From Oscillospiraceae bacterium (GTDB taxonomy: Bacteria; Bacillota; Clostridia; Oscillospirales; Acutalibacteraceae), in the NCBI GenBank assembly GCA_029012165.1, contig JAQXLO010000075.1:1-34513 (forward strand): a stretch of 34,513 nucleotides of DNA, read 5' to 3'. Shown here piece after piece: positions 17,912 through 24,440 of this stretch; within the stretch, counting starts at the first letter, position 1; each line of letters opens with the position of its first letter. A program made the position numbers and the translations under genes. The notes under the pieces were generated by a model. That model was given only the letters and a program-made list of their open reading frames with translations, was not told the DNA's origin and did not search any database.

Positions 17912-17947
17912 AAAGAGCAGGACAGCCGCACCGTCCTGCTCTTTTTG
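17912..17947. terminator. Bidirectional intrinsic terminator
   Basis: A perfect 10-bp stem, AGAGCAGGAC (17914-17923) with GTCCTGCTCT (17933-17942), is followed by TTTTT on the + strand and TTTATT on the - strand. It can end PiT transcription from the left and the minus-strand mini-gene at 18087-18182 from the right. It closely matches the terminator after the second mini-gene copy at 26567-26605. Confidence 0.85.
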
Positions 17948-17963
17948 CTTTGACTGTGTAAAC

Positions 17964-18086
17964 GCTTTTCACGAAAAATGGATACGCTTCCCTGATGCTT
18001 GAATTTCCCGCCTTTGGAATTCGCAAGCCCTTTAGCATGGCTTGAACGCAACTTGGAGTCCCACAAAAAACGTGACGCAGCTTAAT
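17964..18086. repeat. Degenerate repeat insertion between mini-gene and its terminator
   Basis: Compared with the other copy of the mini-gene unit, 123 bp of extra sequence lies exactly between the stop codon and the shared GTTTACACA that precedes the terminator. The insert carries decayed modules of the multi-palindrome repeat (TTTTCACGAAAAAT at one end, CCCACAAAAAACGTGA at the other, and CCTTTGGAATTCGCAAGCC inside), so it looks like a shortened third member of that family. Confidence 0.65.
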
Positions 18087-18182
18087 TTATGCGACTTTTT
18101 CCTGTTCGCTGCCGAGAAAGGCCATGACAAGACCTGCGCCGCAGAGTACCGGAACCGTAAGAACACCAATCAGTAACATCAT
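18087..18182 (-). CDS. 31-residue membrane mini-protein, copy B
   Basis: This ORF is too short for the track. It encodes 31 residues: a hydrophobic segment with LLIGVLTVPVLCGAGLVMAF and a polar end GSEQEKVA, consistent with a single membrane helix with a charged tail. It has an AGAGGGG ribosome-binding site. A second copy at 26456-26551 is 27/31 identical; 10 of 96 nucleotides differ, six of them at third codon positions, which supports real coding. Promoter and upstream direct repeats are conserved as well. The function is unknown. In size it resembles regulatory mini-proteins such as KdpF or AcrZ, but no sequence match to them is claimed. Confidence 0.75.
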   Translation of the reverse strand: MMLLIGVLTVPVLCGAGLVMAFLGSEQEKVA

Positions 18183-18228
18183 TTGTATAACCCCTCTTTG
18201 CTTCAAATTTGTTTTGGTTTATGTTTCT

Positions 18229-18284
18229 ATTATAACGAAACAAATATTAAGAAACAATCGGGGAAATCCTTAAATAATCCTTAA
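18229..18284 (-). promoter_or_regulatory. Promoter and direct repeats of mini-gene copy B
   Basis: Read on the minus strand: two TTAAGGA heptamers 11 bp apart (18278-18284 and 18267-18273), then -35 TTGTTT (18252-18257), a 17-bp spacer and a perfect -10 TATAAT (18229-18234). The same elements with the same spacing precede copy A. Direct repeats one helical turn apart, just upstream of -35, are typical of OmpR/PhoB-type response-regulator sites; the regulator is not known. Confidence 0.72.
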
Positions 18285-18343
18285 GACTGCACTGCGAATT
18301 GTGCGTTGCTGCCTGCATGTCACCATACTCCGCAGCAGCAAAT

Positions 18344-18375
18344 CCCCTGCGTCCAGCGATCGCTGTACACAGGGG
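18344..18375 (-). terminator. Hairpin downstream of the GPH transporter gene
   Basis: CCCCTG and CAGGGG enclose a palindrome CAGCGATCGCTG, 20 bp after the transporter stop codon on the minus strand. The T-tract after it is poor (ATTTGCTG), so it may be a weak terminator or an mRNA 3'-end stabiliser. Confidence 0.4.
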
Positions 18376-18395
18376 AGCTTTCCTATATCGTTGGT

Positions 18396-19955
18396 TTATT
18401 TGCCGACTTGCATCTGCGCTTCGGCAGCACGGGCAACGGCATCTGCGTCCCCACTGCCGACCTCCTTGGAGACGGCGGCACGGCGTGCCAAAAGTTCGGC
18501 GTACATTCTGTCCCGTTTTTCGCCGTTCAGGTCGTAGAACAGAATGGGGATAATGCCCAGAGACGACGTGACGACCGGCACGATGGTAAACATGGCGAAC
18601 AGACCGAACTTAGTTTCGTCGGACTGTGCGGTGCCGCGGACGTAGGCGGTCAAATCGTAGCCGATGAACTTCTTGATCTGGGTGGAGATCAGGGAGCTGG
18701 CAAGGGCGGTCAGCTTTTTGGCAAGACCCTTTGCCACGGAGGTCATCGCCTCACTGCGGTAGCCGTTTTTCCATTCGCAGTAGTCCATGCACTCGTTGTA
18801 CATTTCGGAGGGAATAACCTTGCGCACGCCGTAGAAGAACATGAAGATCGTCTCCCACAGACACAGCGCAATGCCCATGGGCAGCCAGCGCTTGTACAGA
18901 CCGTTTTTCTTGCCGCCGATACAGCCCACCAGGAACACGGGAATCTTGAGGATGCTGCCGATGTAGGTGGCGATGATGTACAAAAGACGACTGGAGAAAT
19001 GGCGGCGAAGCCAAGGTACCATCATGTAGCTGAAGGGATGGACGATGGCACCGGGAATGCCAACAAAGAACTTCAGCGAGGCGAAGTTGAGCACGTCGAT
19101 GAGGTAGTCGTTTTCACTGCCGCTGACCGTGAATCCGTTGAGCATCTCGGACAGGGTGATGAGCAGCACGGGCTTGTTGTTGAGAATGGACTTGATGCCC
19201 TGCATAATGCTGGGTTTTTCAATGGACTGCATGACCCGTTCCTTGCACACATAGAAGAACCAGAAGGCACCGATACCGGCGATCACAACGGTAAAGCAGC
19301 CGAAGCTCATATAAAGCCCACGCATATCAATCTTGAGGATCTTGTTGTTGATCAGATCCTGCAAAACGGTAAAGATCTGCTCGGGCAGCTTTTCGCCCAA
19401 AAAGCCGGAGAAGAAATTGGCGGCGGTGATCAGCCGTGTTCGATCCACAGGATGCGGCGTGATGGTCGCCTGAATGCCGGTCTGGGCGATGCCCTGGAAG
19501 GTGCCCACGCCCTCTCGGATGATCGCCAGCGCCAGATAGACAGCGAACTTGGCCACGGAGGACGGCCCTGCGTTGGGGAACAGCAGCGGCAGCAGCCAAT
19601 AGATGACGGATAAAATCGTGCCGGGGATCGCAAGGATCATCAGGTACGGCTTAAATTTGCCCCAGCGGGTGCGGGTTTTGTCCACGATGGCGCCGATGAA
19701 AATATCGTTAACGATATCCCACACGCCGTTGATGGCAGATGCCAGCGTCTGCAAGTCCAGACTGACCTGCAAAATACTGGTGACAAAACGGGTAGAGTAG
19801 TTGTTGATGTTGAAGCTTTGAGACATATCATAGACAACATACGCCACCGTTTCCTTGGTGCCGACATAGCGCCGGTTCTGGTGGGTGTAGCCCTGCTGCT
19901 CCTGCTCAAGCTTTTCGTTTGCGGCGTCCACTGCGGCATGATCCTTGTTGGACAT
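18396..19955 (-). CDS. GPH-family (MFS) sugar:cation symporter
   Basis: This 519-residue protein has about 12 membrane segments. The GPH hallmark lies between segments 2 and 3 (VWDIVNDIFIGAIVDKTRTRWGKFKPYL), and GIQATITPHPVDRTRLITA matches the second conserved loop. GPH carriers import glycosides, pentosides or hexuronides with Na+ or H+; the substrate is not readable here and no glycoside hydrolase is adjacent. The central loop (about 330-440) is longer than usual, and the C-terminus is Ala-rich. The ATG at 19955 lies 7 nt after GGAGG; the track's first codon is the preceding TTG. It has its own promoter-like region. Confidence 0.87.
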   Translation of the reverse strand: MSNKDHAAVDAANEKLEQEQQGYTHQNRRYVGTKETVAYVVYDMSQSFNINNYSTRFVTSILQVSLDLQTLASAINGVWDIVNDIFIGAIVDKTRTRWGKFKPYLMILAIPGTILSVIYWLLPLLFPNAGPSSVAKFAVYLALAIIREGVGTFQGIAQTGIQATITPHPVDRTRLITAANFFSGFLGEKLPEQIFTVLQDLINNKILKIDMRGLYMSFGCFTVVIAGIGAFWFFYVCKERVMQSIEKPSIMQGIKSILNNKPVLLITLSEMLNGFTVSGSENDYLIDVLNFASLKFFVGIPGAIVHPFSYMMVPWLRRHFSSRLLYIIATYIGSILKIPVFLVGCIGGKKNGLYKRWLPMGIALCLWETIFMFFYGVRKVIPSEMYNECMDYCEWKNGYRSEAMTSVAKGLAKKLTALASSLISTQIKKFIGYDLTAYVRGTAQSDETKFGLFAMFTIVPVVTSSLGIIPILFYDLNGEKRDRMYAELLARRAAVSKEVGSGDADAVARAAEAQMQVGK

Positions 19956-19973
19956 CAATCCACCTCCGATTCA

Positions 19974-19992
19974 GAATATATTCAGTATAGCA
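19974..19992 (-). promoter_or_regulatory. Extended -10 and adjoining palindrome upstream of GPH gene
   Basis: On the minus strand an extended -10 (TGCTATACT, hexamer at 19984-19989) is followed immediately by the perfect palindrome GAATATATTC (19974-19983), placed near +1. A repressor operator there would fit a sugar-transporter gene. No convincing -35 was found. Confidence 0.45.
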
Positions 19993-20019
19993 TGAATACG
20001 TCGTTCTCGCACGTTGTTT

Positions 20020-20778
20020 TTAGAAACTGACCTCGGCGGTGATGGCATAGTGGTCGGAGGGATGCTGTCCGTCGATCTTGCCGCGCACAATGCGGTAGGA
20101 CTGCACCTGAACGGCGTCCTTTTTGACGAAGATGAAATCAATGGGGCTGTTGCCTGCCGTGGCTTCCGGCTCGAAGCCGTGGTATGTATTGCCGCTGTCG
20201 CTGTCTGCGGCGACAAATTTGGCGTCCGCCATAAAGCCGTCGGTCATGATCTTGTAGCAGGTACTGCCCTCGTCCGTGTTGAAGTCACCGGTGCAGAACA
20301 CGGGAATATCCCCGAAAGAGCGCAGCTTCTCCACCACCAGCCGGATGCCTTCGTCCCGTGCCTGCTCGCTGACATGATCCAGATGGGTGTTGACGGCGGC
20401 AAAAACGGTGCCGTCTGTCTTGTCTTTCAAAAGGGCATGGGAACACACCCGCATACACGCCGCATTCCAGCCCTTCGACGGAACATCGGGCGTTTCCGAC
20501 AGCCAGAAGGTGCCGCTGTCCAGCAGGTCAAAGCGATCCTTGCGGTAGAACACGGGGGAGTATTCCCCTTCCTCCTTGCCGTCCTCTCTGCCCACGCCGA
20601 CAAAGGCGTATTCGGGCATCCCGGCGCACAAATAATCCATCCATTCCTTGTGGCTTTCCTGGGTGCCGAGGATGTCGGGCATCTGCTCACGAATGCGCTG
20701 CAAAACGAGGGGCAGCCGCAGCTCCAGATCGTGTCCCTCTTTCCCGTAGCAAAGAACATTGTAGCTCATAATTTTCAT
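20020..20778 (-). CDS. Endonuclease/exonuclease/phosphatase family protein
   Basis: This 252-residue single-domain protein has the DNase I/EEP metal-dependent fold motifs in order: MSYNVLCYG (Asn), ILGTQES (Glu), NTHLDHVSEQARDEG (His/Asp), TGDFNTDEGS (Asp/Asn), IDFIFV and HPSDHYAITAEV (the catalytic SDH). The family includes nucleases, sphingomyelinases and inositol phosphatases. No signal peptide is present, so it is probably cytosolic. The ATG follows GGAGACG. The sugar symporter lies 64 bp downstream on the same strand, which hints at a shared catabolic role (inference). Confidence 0.9.
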   Translation of the reverse strand: MKIMSYNVLCYGKEGHDLELRLPLVLQRIREQMPDILGTQESHKEWMDYLCAGMPEYAFVGVGREDGKEEGEYSPVFYRKDRFDLLDSGTFWLSETPDVPSKGWNAACMRVCSHALLKDKTDGTVFAAVNTHLDHVSEQARDEGIRLVVEKLRSFGDIPVFCTGDFNTDEGSTCYKIMTDGFMADAKFVAADSDSGNTYHGFEPEATAGNSPIDFIFVKKDAVQVQSYRIVRGKIDGQHPSDHYAITAEVSF

Positions 20779-20841
20779 TTTTGACGTCTCCTATCTGTTT
20801 TCAAAAATATGTTTTCGCAGGTAAAAAAATGTAAAAATAAC

Positions 20842-20918
20842 TTATCCACAGGCAGAAAATGTATATAAATTAAGGGTTGTCCGGGATGTTATGCACATTT
20901 TCCACCGAGTTATCCACA
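20842..20918. promoter_or_regulatory. Cluster of three DnaA boxes beside an AT-rich stretch
   Basis: Three exact TTATNCACA boxes lie in one orientation: TTATCCACA (20842-20850), TTATGCACA (20889-20897) and TTATCCACA (20910-20918), with a near match TTTTCCACC between the last two. An AT-rich tract (about 20795-20840) sits to the left. The cluster fills the 239-bp divergent gap between the EEP gene and the small membrane protein gene. It looks like a DnaA-binding cluster used for regulation or titration; dnaA and dnaN are not present, so oriC is not claimed. Confidence 0.75.
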
Positions 20919-21017
20919 GGATATGTGTGAATTTGGCAGTCGCACCGCCGGCGTATAAACCGCAAAAACTGCGGCTAAACTATCGGTGAAGATTGATCGG
21001 AAGAGAGGAACAAACCC

Positions 21018-21278
21018 ATGATCAAGGGAGTCAACCGACAGGTGGTGGAGATCACACAGACGGACTGCGAATACTTTGAACGCATCCTTTTTCTGGTAAA
21101 GCCGGAGTTCGCAACGGTCAGCGAGGGAAAGTTGCGGGAAAGAGCGAGCATGATGAGCTGCGCAGGAAAGCCGCCTGCCACACGCATCAACCGCCGCTGG
21201 CAGCGCATCGCCGCAATGGTCGGTTCCGCACTGGCCGGTGCGCTGATCTGCGGGATCCTGATGCAGTTTATCCCCTGA
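21018..21278 (+). CDS. Small hypothetical protein with C-terminal membrane anchor
   Basis: This 86-residue protein is not recognised. A soluble N-terminal part of about 60 residues (KGVNRQVVEITQTDCEYFERILFLVKPEF) is followed by a basic stretch (TRINRRWQRIA) and one C-terminal membrane helix (MVGSALAGALICGILMQF), so it is probably a tail-anchored cytosolic domain. An AGAGGAA site precedes the ATG. It is divergent from the EEP gene across the DnaA-box cluster and convergent with nth, so it appears to be a single-gene unit. Confidence 0.72.
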   Translation: MIKGVNRQVVEITQTDCEYFERILFLVKPEFATVSEGKLRERASMMSCAGKPPATRINRRWQRIAAMVGSALAGALICGILMQFIP

Positions 21279-21292
21279 AGCCCGAACGCTGT

Positions 21293-21925
21293 TCACAGAT
21301 TGGCTGTGTCGCAGACGCTTTGCATACAGCACTTGTCACACTGGGGACGGCGGGCGATACATACGGCTCTGCCGTGCAGGACGCACCGATGGCAGAAATC
21401 GTTGCTTTCCTCGGGGGGAAGCAGTTCCCGAAGCGCCAGCTCGACCTTGTACGGATCCTTGGTGGATACCAGCCCCAGCAGATTGGTGATGCGAATCAGG
21501 TGCGTGTCTGCCACCACGGCCGACGGCATATGGTACACGTCGCCGCAGATGAGGTTGGCGGTCTTTCGCCCGACCCCCGGCAAAGAGGTCAGCGCCTCGA
21601 TGGTGTCGGGCACCCTGCCGTCGAACTCGGCAATGATTTTTTGCGCCATGCCCACCAGATCCCGTGCCTTGCCGCGGTAGAAGCCGCAGGAATGGATCAG
21701 TGTTTCCACTTCGTCGATGGGCGCCTGCGCCATTGTTTCCGCCGTGCCGAATTTGGCAAACAGCGCCGGCGTGACGAGGTTGACCCGTGCGTCGGTGCAC
21801 TGGGCGGACAGACGGGTCGCCACCAAAAGCTGAAACGGATCCTGCGCCTGCAGGGAGCAAATGGCGTCGGGGTATTCCTTTTTCAGCGCCTGCACGGCAA
21901 AGTATGCCTTTTCTTTTTTATCCAT
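21293..21925 (-). CDS. nth: Endonuclease III (DNA glycosylase/AP lyase)
   Basis: This 210-residue base-excision-repair enzyme removes oxidised pyrimidines and nicks AP sites. It has the helix-hairpin-helix LPGVGRKTAN with catalytic Lys121, the catalytic Asp140 in VVADTHLIRI, and the C-terminal [4Fe-4S] ligands C-x6-C-x2-C-x5-C (CIARRPQCDKCCMQSVC). The start chosen is ATG 21925, with GGTG 6 nt upstream; GTG 21934 is the alternative used by the track. The start codon overlaps the end of a small in-frame ORF downstream of the glycosyltransferase, so translation may be coupled. Confidence 0.96.
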   Translation of the reverse strand: MDKKEKAYFAVQALKKEYPDAICSLQAQDPFQLLVATRLSAQCTDARVNLVTPALFAKFGTAETMAQAPIDEVETLIHSCGFYRGKARDLVGMAQKIIAEFDGRVPDTIEALTSLPGVGRKTANLICGDVYHMPSAVVADTHLIRITNLLGLVSTKDPYKVELALRELLPPEESNDFCHRCVLHGRAVCIARRPQCDKCCMQSVCDTANL

Positions 21926-22007
21926 TGTGTTCACCTGTTTCGATCAAGGAATACAGTTCCTCAAAATAGTGCGAAAAATCCGGCGCCGGCACACGACCGG
22001 CAAGCAT
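21918..22007 (-). CDS. 29-codon ORF between glycosyltransferase and nth
   Basis: Right after the glycosyltransferase stop, and in the same reading frame, the sequence stays open for 29 residues (beginning MLAGRVPAPDFSHYFEELY) with codon use like its neighbours. It ends in AATGGATAA, overlapping the nth start by 8 bp. It could be a separate coupled mini-gene, or the former C-terminal tail of the glycosyltransferase cut off by a TAA. No strong RBS is visible, so independent translation is uncertain. Confidence 0.4.
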   Translation of the reverse strand: MLAGRVPAPDFSHYFEELYSLIETGEHNG

Positions 22008-22010
22008 TGC

Positions 22011-22922
22011 TTATGTGATCTCGGCAATGATTTGGCTGAGATATTGCGGATCAGCCTGTGCATCCTCTACGGGCAGACCGCACGCTTCAAACACCATTTT
22101 GTTTTTAATTGGCATTTTTCTCTGCGCACCCATTTTCTGCCATTCATACTCCACGTCGATGTGTCCGATGTCCAGCGCCTGATACCCCTTTTGATGCAGA
22201 TCACGGGCAAGCGCCGTGGCACACGGACCCAGCGCCAGCAAAAACAGTACATCCTTGTCCATGGTGCAGGCGGTTTGCAGCAGGTCGTCATAGCGGGAAA
22301 AGGCTTCCCGGGCAGGACCGAGAATGCGCCGCACGGATTTGGCGTTGGCAAACAGGTCGTTGCCCACGCCCATACGGCTCTTTTCCCCCTCGATGAACAC
22401 GATGTCCCTGCCGTCCCAAATCCGCTTGAACATCTCAAATACGGCGGCGCTTTGGGCGTGATCCTTCAGGGCGATGTACTGGCGGGTGATGGAGGCGTTG
22501 TAGTACTGCTTGCCCTTGCGCAGATATTTGTACCAAATCCGCCGGAACCGGGCAAGGTGCTTCGTCCAATAGCGACTATCATTTTCCGTGTAGCGGCTTC
22601 GGTCTCCAAAGATGTCCGCAAGGCAGATTAACAGTCCCTCCTCATCGCTCGAGAGCGTCTGGCGCAGCTTGCGCACGGCGAGAGGCGTGGCTTTTTGAAA
22701 GGATATGTCTTTACCCGCAACCAGCTTGATCTCCCCGTCACCGAACCGGGCGATGGAACAACGGGTGTCGATGATGGTCTGGATGGTTTCCTCCACACCG
22801 GCAACCTTAGGGGGTTTGGTCAGGCTGCGATAGAAAAAATCAAAAAAACGCCACCAGGCATCCGCAAGCCTTTTGCGAAGATCGTACAAAAAATTCCACA
22901 GAATGAGGAGTATTTTTTTCAC
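22011..22922 (-). CDS. SP_1767/GT-D type glycosyltransferase family protein (DUF1792)
   Basis: This 303-residue protein resembles the DUF1792 (GT-D fold) glycosyltransferases, in which a DxE motif binds the metal and nucleotide sugar; here it is SIARFGDGEIKLV. Further family-like stretches are LLICLADIFGD, YYNASITRQYI, DIVFIEGEKSRMGVGNDLF and LFLLALGPCATALARDL. The first 40 residues form an amphipathic, Trp/Phe-rich segment that may touch the membrane. The characterised relative glucosylates a serine-rich adhesin in streptococci; the acceptor here is unknown. The GTG at 22922 after AAAGGGGGCGG is preferred over the track start 26 codons upstream. Confidence 0.83.
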   Translation of the reverse strand: MKKILLILWNFLYDLRKRLADAWWRFFDFFYRSLTKPPKVAGVEETIQTIIDTRCSIARFGDGEIKLVAGKDISFQKATPLAVRKLRQTLSSDEEGLLICLADIFGDRSRYTENDSRYWTKHLARFRRIWYKYLRKGKQYYNASITRQYIALKDHAQSAAVFEMFKRIWDGRDIVFIEGEKSRMGVGNDLFANAKSVRRILGPAREAFSRYDDLLQTACTMDKDVLFLLALGPCATALARDLHQKGYQALDIGHIDVEYEWQKMGAQRKMPIKNKMVFEACGLPVEDAQADPQYLSQIIAEIT

Positions 22923-23046
22923 TGTGTCCGCCCCCTTTCTGCTTACTTTACCATACTTCGGTCCAAAATTCAACCGTTCGCCCCATGCGGCACAAAACAT
23001 TTTTGAAAAATCAAGACTTTTGGGCTAATTTTCCAAAATAATGCTA

Positions 23047-23075
23047 TTGACAAAAAAGTTCGGCTCTGATATTAT
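23047..23075 (+). promoter_or_regulatory. SigA-type promoter for the surface protein gene
   Basis: A perfect -35 TTGACA (23047-23052) is followed by 17 bp and then TATTAT (23070-23075), with another TATAAT two bases further on. It lies 43 bp before the start of the sortase substrate gene, in an AT-rich gap of 195 bp that also holds the upstream region of the divergent glycosyltransferase. Confidence 0.72.
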
Positions 23076-23117
23076 AATGATGATTATTTGTGTAATTATC
23101 TTTCGAGAGGTGTAATT

Positions 23118-23582
23118 ATGAAAAAGATCGTAACCTTCATCCTTGCTTTAGCGATCGTATTCTGCGGCGTTGCCGCTGTCAACGTGTCCGTGGCCGCCAA
23201 GGACAGCCCCAGCGCACCCACGATCACCAGACCCACCGGCGAAACCGATCCCACTACGGTTCCGTCTTCCCCCCATGTAACGGGAACCAATCCGACCGGC
23301 ACTTCGCCCTCCGGCAGCACCCCCGGCGGCAGTACCCCCGGCGGCAGCACGACCGGTCCCGACGGCAGCAAACCCACGTCGCCCTCTGTCACCGCTGCGA
23401 CGACCAAGCCGATCACCACGCCGGACGGCTCCACCGTCACCGGCACCGTAAAGCCTGACGACAAGCCCACTGCACCCGAAACCGGTGACACCAGCGCAGA
23501 GGTTTTCGTGTTCGCAGGCGCCGCATTGGCTTGCACGGCTGCGGCGATCCTTCTGCGGAAAAACAAGGCAGACGAACAGTAA
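23118..23582 (+). CDS. Secreted Thr/Pro/Ser/Gly-rich surface protein with sortase signal
   Basis: This 154-residue protein has an N-terminal signal peptide (KKIVTFILALAIVFCGVAAV, cleavage probably near VAAK). A low-complexity extracellular stalk of about 90 residues follows, rich in Thr, Pro, Ser and Gly, with repeats such as TPGGSTPGGST. The C-terminal wall-sorting signal is APETGD, then a hydrophobic segment and RKNK. It is followed by a class B sortase, the likely anchoring enzyme. With almost no globular part it is probably a spacer or matrix-like protein, or a glycosylation target. ATG 23118 has GAGAGGTG upstream; the track's earlier GTG is not needed. Confidence 0.88.
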   Translation: MKKIVTFILALAIVFCGVAAVNVSVAAKDSPSAPTITRPTGETDPTTVPSSPHVTGTNPTGTSPSGSTPGGSTPGGSTTGPDGSKPTSPSVTAATTKPITTPDGSTVTGTVKPDDKPTAPETGDTSAEVFVFAGAALACTAAAILLRKNKADEQ

Positions 23583-23608
23583 CCGTTGCATACAGCATCC
23601 TGATGCGC

Positions 23609-23656
23609 ACGAACCTGCAGCCGCATTTTATATGCCGAGGCAGGTTCTTTTTTTCT
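23609..23656 (+). terminator. Intrinsic terminator between surface protein and sortase genes
   Basis: GAACCTGC (23611-23618) pairs with GCAGGTTC (23640-23647) and is followed by seven T. Being between a structural protein and its sortase, it probably reduces sortase expression relative to substrate instead of fully separating the genes. Confidence 0.8.
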
Positions 23657-23672
23657 CTGAAGGAGGGGTTTC

Positions 23673-24440
23673 ATGCGCTCTGAAAAAAAAGGCGGCTTCC
23701 AAAAGCGCTGGCTGTGGATTTTGCTTCTTCTGCTGCTTTTAAGCGGCGCTGTCTTTTTCGGTGTGCGGCTGTACCGTGACTATCTGGCACGCCGGGAGTA
23801 TACGCACATCTCCGAGGACTACACGGTGGAGACCACCGCCGATGACCGTGTGGAAAATCCCATTGATTTCGCCGCACTGCAAACACGCAATTCGGAAATT
23901 TACGCCTGGCTGATCGTGCCGAACACAGACATTGAGCTGCCGATCCTCCAAAGCAGGGCGGACGACCTGTACTATCTGAACAGGGACATCGACGGCAAAT
24001 ATTCCCGCTTAGGCTCCCTGTTCACCCAGTCCAAAAACAGTCTCGACTTTTACGACCCGGTCACGGTGATCTACGGGCACAACTACTACTCCGGCGGGAT
24101 GTTCACCAATCTGCACTATTTTGAGGATGAAACCTTTTTTAAAGAAAACGAATACTTCTATATCTACACGCCGGATCGCAAGCTGACCTATTCCATCGTT
24201 TCGGCGTACAAGTACGATGACCGCCATATTTTAAATTCCTTTGATTTCAGCAACCCTGATGTTATACGGGAATATTTTGACTATGTTCTCGATCCGCTTT
24301 CCATGCTGCGCAATGTTCGTGAAGGTGCACGGCTGGAGATTACGGACAAGCTGGTCGTTCTGAGTACCTGCCTGACGGGCGGCTACAAGGGACGGTATCT
24401 TGTAAATGGAGTATTGATAAACGATGAGCCAACCAAATGA
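23673..24440 (+). CDS. Class B sortase
   Basis: This 255-residue membrane-anchored transpeptidase has a basic N-terminus, one membrane segment (about residues 13-32) and the sortase B barrel. The catalytic triad is visible: His136 in IYGHNYYSGGMF, Cys233 in VLSTCLTG and Arg241 in GRYLVNGVL. The SrtB-type features LHYFEDETFFKENEYFYIYTP are present. It cleaves sorting signals and joins proteins to cell-wall peptide; the adjacent APETGD protein is the obvious substrate. An AGGAGGGG site precedes the ATG. The last 17 bp overlap the LCP gene. Confidence 0.94.
   Translation: MRSEKKGGFQKRWLWILLLLLLLSGAVFFGVRLYRDYLARREYTHISEDYTVETTADDRVENPIDFAALQTRNSEIYAWLIVPNTDIELPILQSRADDLYYLNRDIDGKYSRLGSLFTQSKNSLDFYDPVTVIYGHNYYSGGMFTNLHYFEDETFFKENEYFYIYTPDRKLTYSIVSAYKYDDRHILNSFDFSNPDVIREYFDYVLDPLSMLRNVREGARLEITDKLVVLSTCLTGGYKGRYLVNGVLINDEPTK

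Noticed and set aside
18087-18182. KdpF subunit of a potassium ATPase
   Set aside because: Similar size and one helix, but no kdpA/B/C nearby and no convincing sequence match.
18306-19613. 435-residue plus-strand ORF opposite the GPH transporter
   Set aside because: Shadow of a gene with the GPH signature; no RBS or motif in this frame.
20795-20918. Chromosomal origin oriC
   Set aside because: Three DnaA boxes and an AT-rich tract are suggestive, but dnaA, dnaN, rpmH or gyrB are not nearby and only 77 bp hold boxes; reported as a DnaA-box cluster instead.
21975-22003. GC-rich hairpin (GCCGG/CCGGC then ATTTTT on minus) as a terminator of the glycosyltransferase gene
   Set aside because: The stem is short, the T-tract lies a few bases away and interrupted, and the sequence is coding-like and continues into nth.
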